Source: Agitococcus lubricus
GTDB lineage: Bacteria > Pseudomonadota > Gammaproteobacteria > Pseudomonadales > Moraxellaceae
NCBI RefSeq assembly: GCF_003051055.1
Contig: NZ_QAON01000013.1
Location: 1 to 64,000, forward strand
Direction of reading: 5' to 3'
Length of the DNA: 64,000 bases
The notes under the pieces are model-generated. The model had not been told where the DNA came from. It did not search any database and saw only the letters and a list, made by a program, of their open reading frames with translations. Of this stretch, positions 17,649 through 27,154 are shown piece by piece; position 1 is the stretch's first letter, and each line of letters begins with the position of its first letter. The position numbers and the translations under genes were made by a program.

Positions 17649-20468
17649 TTAGGCTGCGACAATAATACGTAAAGCGTCGCTAATAATATGAATATCTTGC
17701 AGATAGTTTAGCCCTTGACTGAGCTGTTGCGACAGTAACTCAATTTCTTCATCCCGAATACTGGGGTTAATCTTTTGCAGTGCTTTTAAGCGCTCAATTT
17801 CAACACCAAGTTTCTGAGTTAACTGGCTTTGGGCTTGAGTTTTTAAGTCGGGAATATGTGCTTTTGCGGTTTTATCGGCTTGTTGATACAGGCTAGCAAT
17901 CATATCTGCTTGCATTTTAACCACTTGACGGGCGGTTGCCTTATCCAATGGCACAACTTGCCGATTTAAGATTTCATGATTCACCCGCGTGCTTAAATCA
18001 CGCCCTTCACCGTCTAACAGCACACGGACAGTTAATTGTGGCAAGGTAGCCGTCAGGTCTAAGTGTTTGGGCGCAACTAACTCCACTCTAAACCATGCTT
18101 CCATCAATAAGGTACCTGCCTTGATACCTTTGTTACGAATTAAGGCTAAATTCGCGTTGCCAAAGGATTGACGCGTCATCAGGTCTAAAATACCTAACGA
18201 CATTGGGTGCTCCCATGTCACAAATTGAATATCTTCTCGGCTCAGGGCTAAGTTACGGTCAAAACAGACGGTCATCCCATCTGCATCTAAACTGGGAAAC
18301 GAGTCAACAGCCATGTGTTCGCCAGTCCGAATAATATGGCTACCATCGCCTTGTTCTTCGTGTTCAACACCAAATGCCGACCACGCGCGCTCCATAAAAT
18401 CACCCAAAATTAAGTCATCGTCTTGGTCTGCAACAGCCGTAATCAATTCGATGGCTTTATCCATACGGCAGGAATTTAATTCTAACAAGTAGTCGCGGCC
18501 TTGTTGCAGTTCTGCTTCCAAGTTACTACGGTCTTGCTTGGCTTCGGCAACTAACGCATTAAACAATTCGTGGTGTTGATTGGCAGATTGTAAGCAATCT
18601 TTGAGGCTTTGTTGATGGTATTGGTGTACCGTTTGGGCGGTTGGCGAAATATGGCTAATGGCATTCAAGGCATCATGGTGCCAAACAAATAAACGCTCTT
18701 GAGCAGTACCTACCATATAAGGCACATGAATTTTAATGGTTTCAGTTTGACCAATACGGTCTAAACGACCAATGCGTTGTTCTAAAACATCGGGATTAGC
18801 GGGTAGGTCAAAAATCACTAAATGGTGAGCAAATTGAAAATTGCGGCCCTCAGAGCCAATTTCAGAACACAATAAAATTTGTGCGCCATAATCAGGCTCG
18901 GCAAAATAGGCAGCAGCACGGTCACGTTCGATAAGCGTCATTTCTTCGTGGAATAAGGCGGTACGTATGCCTTCATTTAAGCGTAAACGCAGTTCTAAGG
19001 CCATCGCGACAGGTGCAGTACGGCAAATTAATAAGACTTTTTGTTGTTTGAGTTTTTTTAGTAACTGAATCAGCCACGGTACCCGTGGGTCGGTTTGCAG
19101 CCACTCGTCATCATCGGCTTGAATTTCTGGCCATAATTGTTGTCTCACAGGGCCAGACATCGGCCAATCCGCAGGCGCAGTAAGGGGGACAGGCAAACAT
19201 TCGCGGCTAGGAAAGCCTTTGATAGCTTCACGTGTATTACGAAATAACACACGGCCTGTGCCATGACGGTCAAGCAACTCCACAATTGCCTTATCACGGC
19301 CTTCGGTGCTGTCTAAGTCGAGATTATTGCCTAAGTAATTGGTTAAGGCTTGGCGTGTATCATCATCAAGTTGACCACGCACTAATTGGCGTGCTGCTTG
19401 CGCAATGGGCTGATAACTTTCTTCTTCATCTAAAAAGTGGTCTAGGCTACTAAAGCGTTTAGGGTCGAGTAATTTTAGTCGCGCAAAATGACTGGCAACA
19501 CCTAATTGTTCGGGGGTAGCCGTCAACAACAAGACGCCTGCTGTTTGTTGGGCGATTTCTTCAACTAATTGATAGGCTTCACTGGGTTTTTCTTCGTCCC
19601 ATGCTAAATGATGGGCTTCATCTACAACCAGTAAATCCCATGTGGCTTCTAGTGCAGCTTGTTTGAGGTCGGGATGGTCAATCAATAAATCGATACTGGC
19701 TAAGACACATTGTTCGGTTAAGAAGGGATTTTGACTTTCGTCACCTTCTTTAATAGCAGCCGTACGCGTTAAGTCAAACAAGGCAAAGTTGATATTAAAA
19801 CGACGACGCATTTCAACCAACCACTGATACTGCAAGCTATCAGGCACTAAGACTAAAATACGTTGAGCACGACCTGTTAATAGTTGTTGATGAATAATCA
19901 AGCCTGCTTCAATGGTTTTACCCAATCCCACTTCGTCGGCTAATAAGACACGCGGTGCCATGCGTTGACCAACTTCGTGAGCAATGTAAAATTGATGTGG
20001 AATCAACCCCACACGAGGCCCAACTAAACCTGCAACGGGACTTTGAGCTAATTTTTCACGCGCCCGTAAGGCCGTGACACGTAATTCATACCATTCATTA
20101 TTGTCGAGTTGGCAAGCCAATAAACGTTCACAGGGACGCGCTAATTGAATGTCGGGTGAGAGTCGGGTTTCTGCAAAGATGGTTGTTTGGCCATCCTCGT
20201 CTTGGACTTCGTATTTGAGGACAAATTGGCGCTCTTGCACGCCCGTCACCAACCAAGACTTATGCTGAGTATCTTTAACCGTGTCACCCACATTAAAACG
20301 GATACGCGATAAGGGCGCATTTTGGCGTGCATAAACGCGTGTTTCTTCACTTTTGGGGAATAGGATGGTTAAGGTACGGGCATTCACTTCTACAATCATG
20401 CCTAAACCAAGTTCAGTTTCTGCGTCTGATAACCAGCGTTGACCAATAGCAGGGGTAGCAATACTCAT
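17649..20468 (-). CDS. rapA: RNA polymerase-associated ATPase RapA (HepA)
   Basis: A Swi2/Snf2-family ATPase of 939 residues that recycles stalled or post-termination RNA polymerase. The N-terminal Tudor-like region (IGQRWLSDAETELGLGMIVE) is typical of RapA. Walker A is ADEVGLGKTIEAGLI near residue 176, the DEAH box is VVDEAHHLAW near residue 281, and the helicase C-terminal motif is LEQRIGRLDRIGQ. The length is close to the Escherichia coli protein. It is followed 22 bp later by rluA, the same order as in E. coli, so the two probably share a transcript that reads rapA second... rluA lies downstream in coordinate but upstream in transcription. A clear terminator follows rapA. Confidence 0.95.
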   Translation of the reverse strand: MSIATPAIGQRWLSDAETELGLGMIVEVNARTLTILFPKSEETRVYARQNAPLSRIRFNVGDTVKDTQHKSWLVTGVQERQFVLKYEVQDEDGQTTIFAETRLSPDIQLARPCERLLACQLDNNEWYELRVTALRAREKLAQSPVAGLVGPRVGLIPHQFYIAHEVGQRMAPRVLLADEVGLGKTIEAGLIIHQQLLTGRAQRILVLVPDSLQYQWLVEMRRRFNINFALFDLTRTAAIKEGDESQNPFLTEQCVLASIDLLIDHPDLKQAALEATWDLLVVDEAHHLAWDEEKPSEAYQLVEEIAQQTAGVLLLTATPEQLGVASHFARLKLLDPKRFSSLDHFLDEEESYQPIAQAARQLVRGQLDDDTRQALTNYLGNNLDLDSTEGRDKAIVELLDRHGTGRVLFRNTREAIKGFPSRECLPVPLTAPADWPMSGPVRQQLWPEIQADDDEWLQTDPRVPWLIQLLKKLKQQKVLLICRTAPVAMALELRLRLNEGIRTALFHEEMTLIERDRAAAYFAEPDYGAQILLCSEIGSEGRNFQFAHHLVIFDLPANPDVLEQRIGRLDRIGQTETIKIHVPYMVGTAQERLFVWHHDALNAISHISPTAQTVHQYHQQSLKDCLQSANQHHELFNALVAEAKQDRSNLEAELQQGRDYLLELNSCRMDKAIELITAVADQDDDLILGDFMERAWSAFGVEHEEQGDGSHIIRTGEHMAVDSFPSLDADGMTVCFDRNLALSREDIQFVTWEHPMSLGILDLMTRQSFGNANLALIRNKGIKAGTLLMEAWFRVELVAPKHLDLTATLPQLTVRVLLDGEGRDLSTRVNHEILNRQVVPLDKATARQVVKMQADMIASLYQQADKTAKAHIPDLKTQAQSQLTQKLGVEIERLKALQKINPSIRDEEIELLSQQLSQGLNYLQDIHIISDALRIIVAA

Positions 20469-20490
20469 AACAACTCTTGTAAATGGGCAA

Positions 20491-21126
20491 TTAAAAAGGA
20501 GCAGGCCAAGTAAAACGGCAGTTTTCTTGGCGGACGGGATGATAAAATTCTAGACTTTCGGCGTGTAAACACAAACGCGGACTCAATTTTTGTGCAGCCT
20601 CTGAGGCATATAGTGTATCACCTAAGATAGGGTGTCCCAGTAATTGCATGTGTACGCGTAATTGATGTGAGCGTCCTGTCACAGGCTTGAGCAGTACGCG
20701 TGTCGACTTGGGTTGACGAGCTAACACTTGCCACTGGGTGAGGGCAGATTGACCTATCTCATAATCCACAATATGTCGTGGTGGATGTAAGGGGTCATAA
20801 CGTAAGGGAGCATCTATCTCGCCGCTTTGTTCGGCCACATGACCAAAAACAAGCGCGATATACTGTTTATGAACCCGACGTTGCTCAAATTGTTTATTGA
20901 GTTGTTGCTGTGCAGATAAATGACGCGCAAAGACCAATAAGCCTGAGGTATCTTGGTCTAGGCGATGAATGACACGTATCTCAGGATAATCCACTGCCAA
21001 ACGTGCCAGTAAACAATCTTGTTTATCTGCACCTTTACCTTGTACGGTTAACAAACCTGCGGGTTTGCCAACAATGAGTAAATCATCATCACAAAACAGA
21101 ATAGGACAGTCTGGAGCCACGCGCAT
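20491..21126 (-). CDS. rluA: Pseudouridine synthase RluA (tRNA U32 / 23S rRNA U746)
   Basis: A 211-residue RluA-family pseudouridine synthase. The catalytic motif VIHRLDQDTSGLLVFAR contains the essential Asp. Further family segments are PILFCDDDLLIVGKPAGLLT at the front, a KQYIALVFG segment, and TGRSHQLRVHMQLLGHPILGD. It has no S4 domain, and the short length matches RluA rather than RluC or RluD. RluA makes pseudouridine at tRNA position 32 and 23S rRNA position 746. It is transcribed before rapA, 22 bp apart, and divergently from the UvrD-like helicase. Confidence 0.88.
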   Translation of the reverse strand: MRVAPDCPILFCDDDLLIVGKPAGLLTVQGKGADKQDCLLARLAVDYPEIRVIHRLDQDTSGLLVFARHLSAQQQLNKQFEQRRVHKQYIALVFGHVAEQSGEIDAPLRYDPLHPPRHIVDYEIGQSALTQWQVLARQPKSTRVLLKPVTGRSHQLRVHMQLLGHPILGDTLYASEAAQKLSPRLCLHAESLEFYHPVRQENCRFTWPAPF

Positions 21127-21282
21127 TTTATTCTTTAGTTGAAAGTAGGCAGTAATTGTAATAATTCAGGCCACGAATACAAGCAGATTTTGCCGCCATA
21201 ACAAGGATACACGTAATTTTAGGTTAAAAAAGCCAAAGACAAGGATTATCATACGCCTCCTGCTTCTAAAAGGTCGACTAAG

Positions 21283-23901
21283 GTGCTTCAACTTACAGAG
21301 GAACAGCAAGCGATTGTTCAACATCAGCACGGTGCAGCCGTTGTCTATGCGGTGGCTGGTGCAGGTAAATCCACCACGATGGCGCATCGGGTAGCAGCGT
21401 TGGTGAATAAGCACGGGGTTCTAGCGCAGCGTATTTTAGTTTGTTCGTTTAGCCGCGAAACAGTGAGTGACATTCGTCGCAAAATAGAAGGTCTTGGGGT
21501 ACAAGGTGCACAGTGTTTAACCTTTAACGCATTGGGACGCCGTATTATTCAGCAGACGGTACAACTGGGGTATTGGCTCAGTTTTGATGAGCAAGCGATT
21601 GAGCAACGTAGCCACCAACTTGCGATGCGTGCTTTAGTGGAATTATCGCGTCGACATGGCAAAAATTTTGCTAATTTGGACATTAATCAAGACGATTTAT
21701 TAACCTTTATTTCGATATGTAAAGGCAATTTACGTTATGCCAATCTATTACAAGCGCAGCTACCGCCACCCATCCTGAGCCAAGTAGAACAAGCGCATCA
21801 TCAAAATCCGCATTATTTACAAGCCTATCAAGTCTATGAACAGTTACGTCAGCAGCAGCATTGTTTAACCTTTGATGACCAATTGTTATTGGCATGGGAG
21901 GCTTTAGTACGTTTTGACGAGGTACGTGTTTGGGCAAAACAACAATTTGATTATGTCTTAATTGATGAATTTCAGGACGTTAATAAAGTACAAGTAGAAA
22001 TTGCTGATATTTTGACGGAAGACCATCGTAACTATATGGCGATTGGTGATGATGACCAATGTATTTATGAATGGCGAGGTGCTAATGTCCGTTATATTTT
22101 AGATTTTAAGCGTCGTTATCAAGCACAAGAGTACATTATTTCAGATAACTTTCGCTGCTATGCTCAGACAACCTTATTGGCAGGGCAGGTCATCCAACAA
22201 AATAAACAGCGTTACCCTAAAAATTTAGTCGCACAAAAAGGGTTTGGCGGGCAGCTTGTCCTAAAAGGTTTTGAGCAAGAATATGCGCTTGCCAATTATA
22301 TTGTTAATGAATACAAACAGTTATTAGCACAAGGCCTATCACCACAAGAAGTGGTTATCTTAGTGCGTTCTTATGCTCAAACGGCGGTGATTGAGGCCAA
22401 ACTGATTCAAGAAGGTTTACCCTATCACGTGGTGGGTAGTGCTCGATTTTATGAGCGACCAGAAGTAAAAACGCTACTCAGTTATTTGGGATTGGCTCGT
22501 CAAGAGCGCGATTTGAGTCAGCACATAGGCAGTGTCAGCTCGCAATATATCCGTCGTTGTTTAGACACGCTAAAAGCCCCTAATCGCTATTTAAGTCAAG
22601 AATGGTTAAATCAATTTGCTAATTATCTAACTCAACAATCGCAATCCGCACTGGCAGTACTCGCCAATCAACAGGTTGCTGCCCCCAACGAAGCTGCACA
22701 TAAACGCTTACAACAATGGGTAGCGGTCATGCGCTATCTGCAACAGTCGTTGCACAAACCCATCGCAGAAGTGTTGCAAACCTTAATTAGTGAGCTTGGT
22801 TATTTAGAGTATCTGAAAAAAGCCGCAGGTATGGTGGAATTGGGGGAAGAGCGTTGCCAGAACGTACGTGCATTAGTCAATTATGCACAAAAACAAGGGA
22901 CGGTTGTGGAGTTTTTGGCACACTTAGCACAACTTTATAAAGACACTCAACATACCGATGACAGTCAACCGCGTTTACAGATGATGTCTATTCATCGTGC
23001 CAAGGGTTTAGAATGGCCAACGGTTTTTGTCCCCTGTTGTGCTGATGAACAACTGCCCATCAATCAAGATAATCTCGAAGAAGAGCGGCGTTTATTATAT
23101 GTCGCCATGACCCGCAGTCAGAAAAATTTGCATCTACTGTATAGCCCGACGAAAAAAATGAGTCTTTTTTTACGTGAAATACAGGCAGAGCAAGTCTTAC
23201 AAAATGCCAGCAAGCTGCAACAATCCTTACAGCGTATAGAATCAGCTTTAGAGCCTGACGATGCCATTAATTTGGCTTTAGGCCTAAAAATGTATCCCTT
23301 AAAACGCTATTTAGTCCATTGGTGGCAGCCATATCCTGCACTTAAACGTGCCTATCAACAACAAGCTACCCGCGCATTAGCGCGACAAAGTACAGCGATT
23401 GCCGAATTATCTGTACTTAAGCAGCAACAGCAATCGCATGAACAACATCACGCCCAACAAGCCGAGCAGCAGCGTTTATTACATAGTTTAAGTCGTCGCT
23501 TACAATTATTTAGAACACGGCCAGTCACTGTGATTTTAGATACATCTGCACCTGAACAAGGCTTCGGTCAACAGCGCTTTAGGTTTCAGACCACGACTGA
23601 GCAACAGATAGCCGTCTATTTAGCAACGCAGCGAGTAGGCATTGTTGATATTAACGCTTCACGTTTTCCGCTTAATGAAATCCATGAGTGGTCTTGGGTA
23701 GCAGGGCACGTGAGTGTAGGGTTTAGATTTTCTTATTTGAGACGTCAATTAAACCTAACCTTAGAACTCGCTGTGAATGCACAGCAACTGGCGCAAAAAG
23801 CTCATCCTAAACCGACATTATCGGCCATGAATCACTATTTTGCTTCGCCTGAATTTAATGCAGATATACAGCAACTTATCGCGGTCTTGTCCGTAGAGTA
23901 A
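21283..23901 (+). CDS. UvrD/Rep-family superfamily 1 DNA helicase
   Basis: An 872-residue SF1A helicase. Motif I is AVAGAGKSTTMAHRVAALV near residue 24, motif II is YVLIDEFQDVNKVQ, motif III-like is GDDDQCIYEWRGA, and motifs V/VI are MSIHRAKGLEWPTVFV and LLYVAMTRSQK. About 270 residues after motif VI are unlike UvrD or Rep: a Gln-rich helical stretch and then beta-rich sequence. It is therefore a divergent lone helicase, not UvrD itself. The start is a GTG at 21283, fixed by the family N-terminus (LTEEQQAIVQHQHG). It is monocistronic and divergent from rluA. A repair role is likely but unproven. Confidence 0.82.
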   Translation: MLQLTEEQQAIVQHQHGAAVVYAVAGAGKSTTMAHRVAALVNKHGVLAQRILVCSFSRETVSDIRRKIEGLGVQGAQCLTFNALGRRIIQQTVQLGYWLSFDEQAIEQRSHQLAMRALVELSRRHGKNFANLDINQDDLLTFISICKGNLRYANLLQAQLPPPILSQVEQAHHQNPHYLQAYQVYEQLRQQQHCLTFDDQLLLAWEALVRFDEVRVWAKQQFDYVLIDEFQDVNKVQVEIADILTEDHRNYMAIGDDDQCIYEWRGANVRYILDFKRRYQAQEYIISDNFRCYAQTTLLAGQVIQQNKQRYPKNLVAQKGFGGQLVLKGFEQEYALANYIVNEYKQLLAQGLSPQEVVILVRSYAQTAVIEAKLIQEGLPYHVVGSARFYERPEVKTLLSYLGLARQERDLSQHIGSVSSQYIRRCLDTLKAPNRYLSQEWLNQFANYLTQQSQSALAVLANQQVAAPNEAAHKRLQQWVAVMRYLQQSLHKPIAEVLQTLISELGYLEYLKKAAGMVELGEERCQNVRALVNYAQKQGTVVEFLAHLAQLYKDTQHTDDSQPRLQMMSIHRAKGLEWPTVFVPCCADEQLPINQDNLEEERRLLYVAMTRSQKNLHLLYSPTKKMSLFLREIQAEQVLQNASKLQQSLQRIESALEPDDAINLALGLKMYPLKRYLVHWWQPYPALKRAYQQQATRALARQSTAIAELSVLKQQQQSHEQHHAQQAEQQRLLHSLSRRLQLFRTRPVTVILDTSAPEQGFGQQRFRFQTTTEQQIAVYLATQRVGIVDINASRFPLNEIHEWSWVAGHVSVGFRFSYLRRQLNLTLELAVNAQQLAQKAHPKPTLSAMNHYFASPEFNADIQQLIAVLSVE

Positions 23902-24163
23902 TACTTTTTTCTATGTGGTGGTATGACGCAATCTTGTCTGGCTTCTGTGGGGTGTTTGTATCAAATCGTCGCTTTCATATTTTAATGCACAAGCATTTAT
24001 CCTCGTTTAACTTTACGCCTTTTTTATAGCGAAATCAGATTGACGACGCATATCATTCGTTCATCAATAAAAAGGGCTCATTTGTCAATAAATGCTGGCT
24101 CATTTTCTAGATAATGCTAAACAAATAATTGATTTAACTCAGATAATCCTAGCGTGAATCATT

Positions 24164-24601
24164 ATGGAATTAGCAATTAGATGCCCGTATACCCCAGCAG
24201 AATGGCAACAATATTACTATTTGCGTTGGTTAATTTTACGCGCACCGTTAGGGCAAAGTTTAGGCACAGAACAGGACGAACTGGAAGATAGCGCATGGCA
24301 TTTAGCGGCATTTTATGGAGAAGAAGTGATTGCGATTGGTCGTTTGCAAGCGAATTCAGAAGCAATAGGGCAAATTCGTTATATGGCTGTGAAAGAAAAG
24401 TATCAACGGCAGGGTATAGGACATCGTTTATTAACGGCATTAGAGCAAATAGCTCGACAACAAGGCATGTCACAGATGGTGTTAAATGCGCGTGAAACAG
24501 CCGTTCCTTTTTATGTGACGGCCAACTATAGCCTACTAGGAGAAGGCCCTCTGTTATTTGGCCAAATTAAACATACGATAATGTCTAAACTATTAGGTTA
24601 A
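24164..24601 (+). CDS. GNAT-family N-acetyltransferase
   Basis: A 145-residue GNAT protein. The acetyl-CoA binding motif A is QRQGIGHRLLTALEQIARQQ, preceded by IGQIRYMAVKEKY. The C-terminal part, LNARETAVPFYVTANYSLLG, is the usual 'A...FY...GY' end of the fold. The size and the N-terminal segment WLILRAPLG resemble ElaA/YdjF-like small acetyltransferases. The substrate is unknown. It ends 4 bp before the oxygenase gene, so the two are probably co-transcribed. Confidence 0.85.
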   Translation: MELAIRCPYTPAEWQQYYYLRWLILRAPLGQSLGTEQDELEDSAWHLAAFYGEEVIAIGRLQANSEAIGQIRYMAVKEKYQRQGIGHRLLTALEQIARQQGMSQMVLNARETAVPFYVTANYSLLGEGPLLFGQIKHTIMSKLLG

Positions 24602-24605
24602 TTTT

Positions 24606-25673
24606 ATGTCTGTGCATCATTTTTTGAACTTATATGAGCCAGCACCGTGGTTTGTTTGTGCAAGTACCTCAAATCCCAAATATCATTTTTCGTCACTGGG
24701 TGGTTTGTATATTGTTTTGACCTTTTTTGGCAATGACCAACATCCGACGAGCCAACAAGTAAATCACGCATTTCTTGCCAATAAATGGCTGTTTGATGAT
24801 ATGAATGCGTGCTGGTTTGGTATCAGTACGCAGCCACAGAGTGAAGAAAGGTTACTCGAACAGCTTCCAGGGGTGCGCTATTTTTTTGACCAAGACCAAA
24901 GCGTCAGTAGATTGTACCGTGTCATTTCTAGAGAAGGGTTGTATTGCCCTTGTACATACATTATCGATAAACAATTACGAATAGTCGCTATCATCCCTTT
25001 TATTGCAGATGGCATGCAGCATGTGCATCAGGTGATGGCTAAGTTAAATCACCTCAGTCAGCAAGCGTTGCTTGTCCCTGCGCCTGTTTTGATTATACCG
25101 AATGTTTTTGAAGACAGTTTTTGTCAGCAGCTTATAGCCTATTATCATAAAAAAGGTGGAGAAGTATCAGGTATCACGCGCGAAGAAAATGGCATGACTG
25201 TCGGTCGTTATGACAATAATTTTAAGATACGTAAGGATACGGTCATAGAAGAAGAAAATGTCAAAAAAGCCATTAATATTCGGATAAACAGACGTTTAGT
25301 GCCAGAAATTGAGAAAGCCTTTCGTTTTAAGGCAACACGTATCGAGCGTTATTTAGTCGCTTGTTATGATGCCAATGACGGTGGGTTTTTTAGACCGCAT
25401 CGTGATGATACTACCAAAGGGACAGCACACCGTTGTTTCGCCGTGACCATCAATTTGAATGCGGAGGATTATGAAGGCGGTGATTTGCGTTTTCCCGAGT
25501 TTGGACAGCAAACTTATCGTGCGCCCACAGGTGGGGCAGTGGTGTTTTCGTGTTCGTTATTACATGAAGCGACTAGAGTGACTAAGGGGCAGCGTTATGC
25601 GGTACTGCCTTTTTTATATAATGAAGAAGCAGCAAAAATACGAGAAGAAAACGCAGCGTTTATTGAGTCATAA
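24606..25673 (+). CDS. Redoxin-like / 2-oxoglutarate-Fe(II) oxygenase fusion
   Basis: A 355-residue protein in two parts. Residues 1-155 have a peroxiredoxin-like thioredoxin fold (LYEPAPWF, GGLYIVLTFFG, TYIIDKQLRIVAIIPF). The expected peroxidatic Cys after TFFG is missing, so this domain is probably not a peroxidase. Residues 165-345 are a prolyl-4-hydroxylase-type 2OG oxygenase: the iron ligands are in RPHRDDT (His and Asp near residue 264) and LLHEATRVTKGQRYAVLPF (distal His near 320 and a 2OG-binding Arg). The substrate is unknown; protein hydroxylation is the likely chemistry. It follows the GNAT gene by 4 bp and ends at a bidirectional terminator. Confidence 0.82.
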   Translation: MSVHHFLNLYEPAPWFVCASTSNPKYHFSSLGGLYIVLTFFGNDQHPTSQQVNHAFLANKWLFDDMNACWFGISTQPQSEERLLEQLPGVRYFFDQDQSVSRLYRVISREGLYCPCTYIIDKQLRIVAIIPFIADGMQHVHQVMAKLNHLSQQALLVPAPVLIIPNVFEDSFCQQLIAYYHKKGGEVSGITREENGMTVGRYDNNFKIRKDTVIEEENVKKAINIRINRRLVPEIEKAFRFKATRIERYLVACYDANDGGFFRPHRDDTTKGTAHRCFAVTINLNAEDYEGGDLRFPEFGQQTYRAPTGGAVVFSCSLLHEATRVTKGQRYAVLPFLYNEEAAKIREENAAFIES

Positions 25674-25696
25674 AAAGGAGTGTTTAACACTCCTTT
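25674..25696. terminator. Bidirectional terminator between the oxygenase and DAHP synthase genes
   Basis: AAAGGAGTGT (25674-25683) pairs with ACACTCCTTT (25687-25696) across a 3-base loop. A-rich sequence before it and T-rich after it serve the two convergent genes. It starts directly after the oxygenase stop codon. Confidence 0.8.
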
Positions 25697-25709
25697 AGCC
25701 AGTGCTGAC

Positions 25710-26795
25710 TTAGACTGTTTGCCGACGTTTAGGCAATATATCGTTGAGTTTATGATGCATTTTAAGGATTGCTTCTTCGGTCGTGCTCCAGTCGATACAA
25801 CCATCTGTCACGGATTTACCATACTCTAACTGACTTAAGTCAGCAGGAATATCTTGGCGGCCAAATTTGAGATGACTTTCAATCATCAAACCAACAATCG
25901 ATTGATTGCCTTCTAAAATTTGATTGCTGACGTTATCCATGACTAACGGTTGTAAAGCAGGGTCTTTATTGGAATTGGCATGACTACAGTCAATCATAAT
26001 ATTGCTGGGGACTTTAGCTTTGCTTAATTCTTTTTCGGCTAGTGTGACAGAAACAGAGTCGTAATTGGGTTTGCCATCGCCACCGCGTAACACTACATGT
26101 CCGTAGGCATTACCGTTGGTGTTGATGATAGCCACTTGACCCGCACCATTGATACCTAAAAAGCTGTGTGGGTTACGTACGCTTAATAATGCATTAATGG
26201 CGACTTTTAAGCCACCGTCTGTGCCATTTTTGAAGCCAACAGGCGAAGATAAACCACTGGACATTTCGCGGTGTGTTTGTGACTCCGTGGTGCGTGCGCC
26301 AATGGCTGACCAAGCAATCAGGTCGTGCATATATTGAGGCGACATCGGGTCGAGGGCTTCGGTGGCGCAAGCTAAACCCATTTCATTCAGGTCTAATAAT
26401 AAACGACGACCAATATGTAATCCTTTTTGAATATCAAAAGAATCATTCATATCAGGGTCGTTAATTAAGCCTTTCCAGCCTACTGTCGTGCGTGGTTTTT
26501 CAAAATAAACACGCATCACCAAATATAAGGAATCTTTGACTTGTTCGGCTAATACTTTAAGGCGTTGAGCATACTCTTTGGCCGCATTGACATCGTGAAT
26601 AGAACACGGGCCAACAACTAAAAATAAACGATGGTCTTTGCCATCTAAAATATTACGAATAGTTTGACGGCCTTCAATCACGGAAGCGCGTGCAGTGTCA
26701 GAAAGAGGCATTTCTGCTTTTAATGCCGCAGGTGTAATTAAAACTTCTGTCGAGCGGACATTTACATCTTCAATTTGCATATCTATAGTCATCAT
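25710..26795 (-). CDS. aroG: 3-deoxy-7-phosphoheptulonate (DAHP) synthase, class I
   Basis: A 361-residue AroF/G/H-type enzyme that joins phosphoenolpyruvate and erythrose-4-phosphate, the first step of aromatic amino acid synthesis. Family segments are LFLVVGPCSIHDVNAAKEYA, VYFEKPRTTVGWKGLINDP, FKNGTDGGLKVAINALL and IDCSHANSNKDP, which include the metal-binding Cys, His, Glu and Asp and the PEP-binding Arg/Lys residues. The length matches feedback-regulated class I enzymes. Which amino acid inhibits it cannot be decided here, so the symbol is a best guess among aroF, aroG and aroH. ATG codons at 26795 and 26792 are both possible starts, with no strong ribosome site. Confidence 0.88.
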   Translation of the reverse strand: MMTIDMQIEDVNVRSTEVLITPAALKAEMPLSDTARASVIEGRQTIRNILDGKDHRLFLVVGPCSIHDVNAAKEYAQRLKVLAEQVKDSLYLVMRVYFEKPRTTVGWKGLINDPDMNDSFDIQKGLHIGRRLLLDLNEMGLACATEALDPMSPQYMHDLIAWSAIGARTTESQTHREMSSGLSSPVGFKNGTDGGLKVAINALLSVRNPHSFLGINGAGQVAIINTNGNAYGHVVLRGGDGKPNYDSVSVTLAEKELSKAKVPSNIMIDCSHANSNKDPALQPLVMDNVSNQILEGNQSIVGLMIESHLKFGRQDIPADLSQLEYGKSVTDGCIDWSTTEEAILKMHHKLNDILPKRRQTV

Positions 26796-26804
26796 GTTTA
26801 TCAA

Positions 26805-27154
26805 TTAGAATGCTGGAAAGCTACCGATTGTAGCAAATGTTTTGGCAATGGTATCTATTAAAGCCTATAACAGCCGTTTGTATCTAGAAGATTTTGCCTT
26901 GTTTTATGTGTGTGTTCTGAACATATACACCGCAAAGTAGGCTACTAGTCGATGAATAGCCGTTTTTTTTATGACGGAGTCAGTAGGTGCCATACACATA
27001 TTGATGTTAATATTAACGTTAATGCACGTTTTTGTATTGAATGAAAGCGTCTAAAAAAACGAATTAGCACAAAATTGTAACAAAAAATGATTTTTATTCG
27101 TAGTGCCTTCTGTTACAACTAGTGATGTCCGAACGTTTAACTTGGAGAAAATAT
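26805..27154. other. Divergent intergenic region between DAHP synthase and the OmpA-like lipoprotein
   Basis: About 350 bp without a credible gene. It should hold the promoters of both divergent genes. The half nearer the lipoprotein is AT-rich, with a TAATATTAACGTTAA palindrome-like stretch around 27008-27022. A clear GGAG ribosome site for the lipoprotein lies at its end. I do not see a confident -35/-10 pair. Confidence 0.5.
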
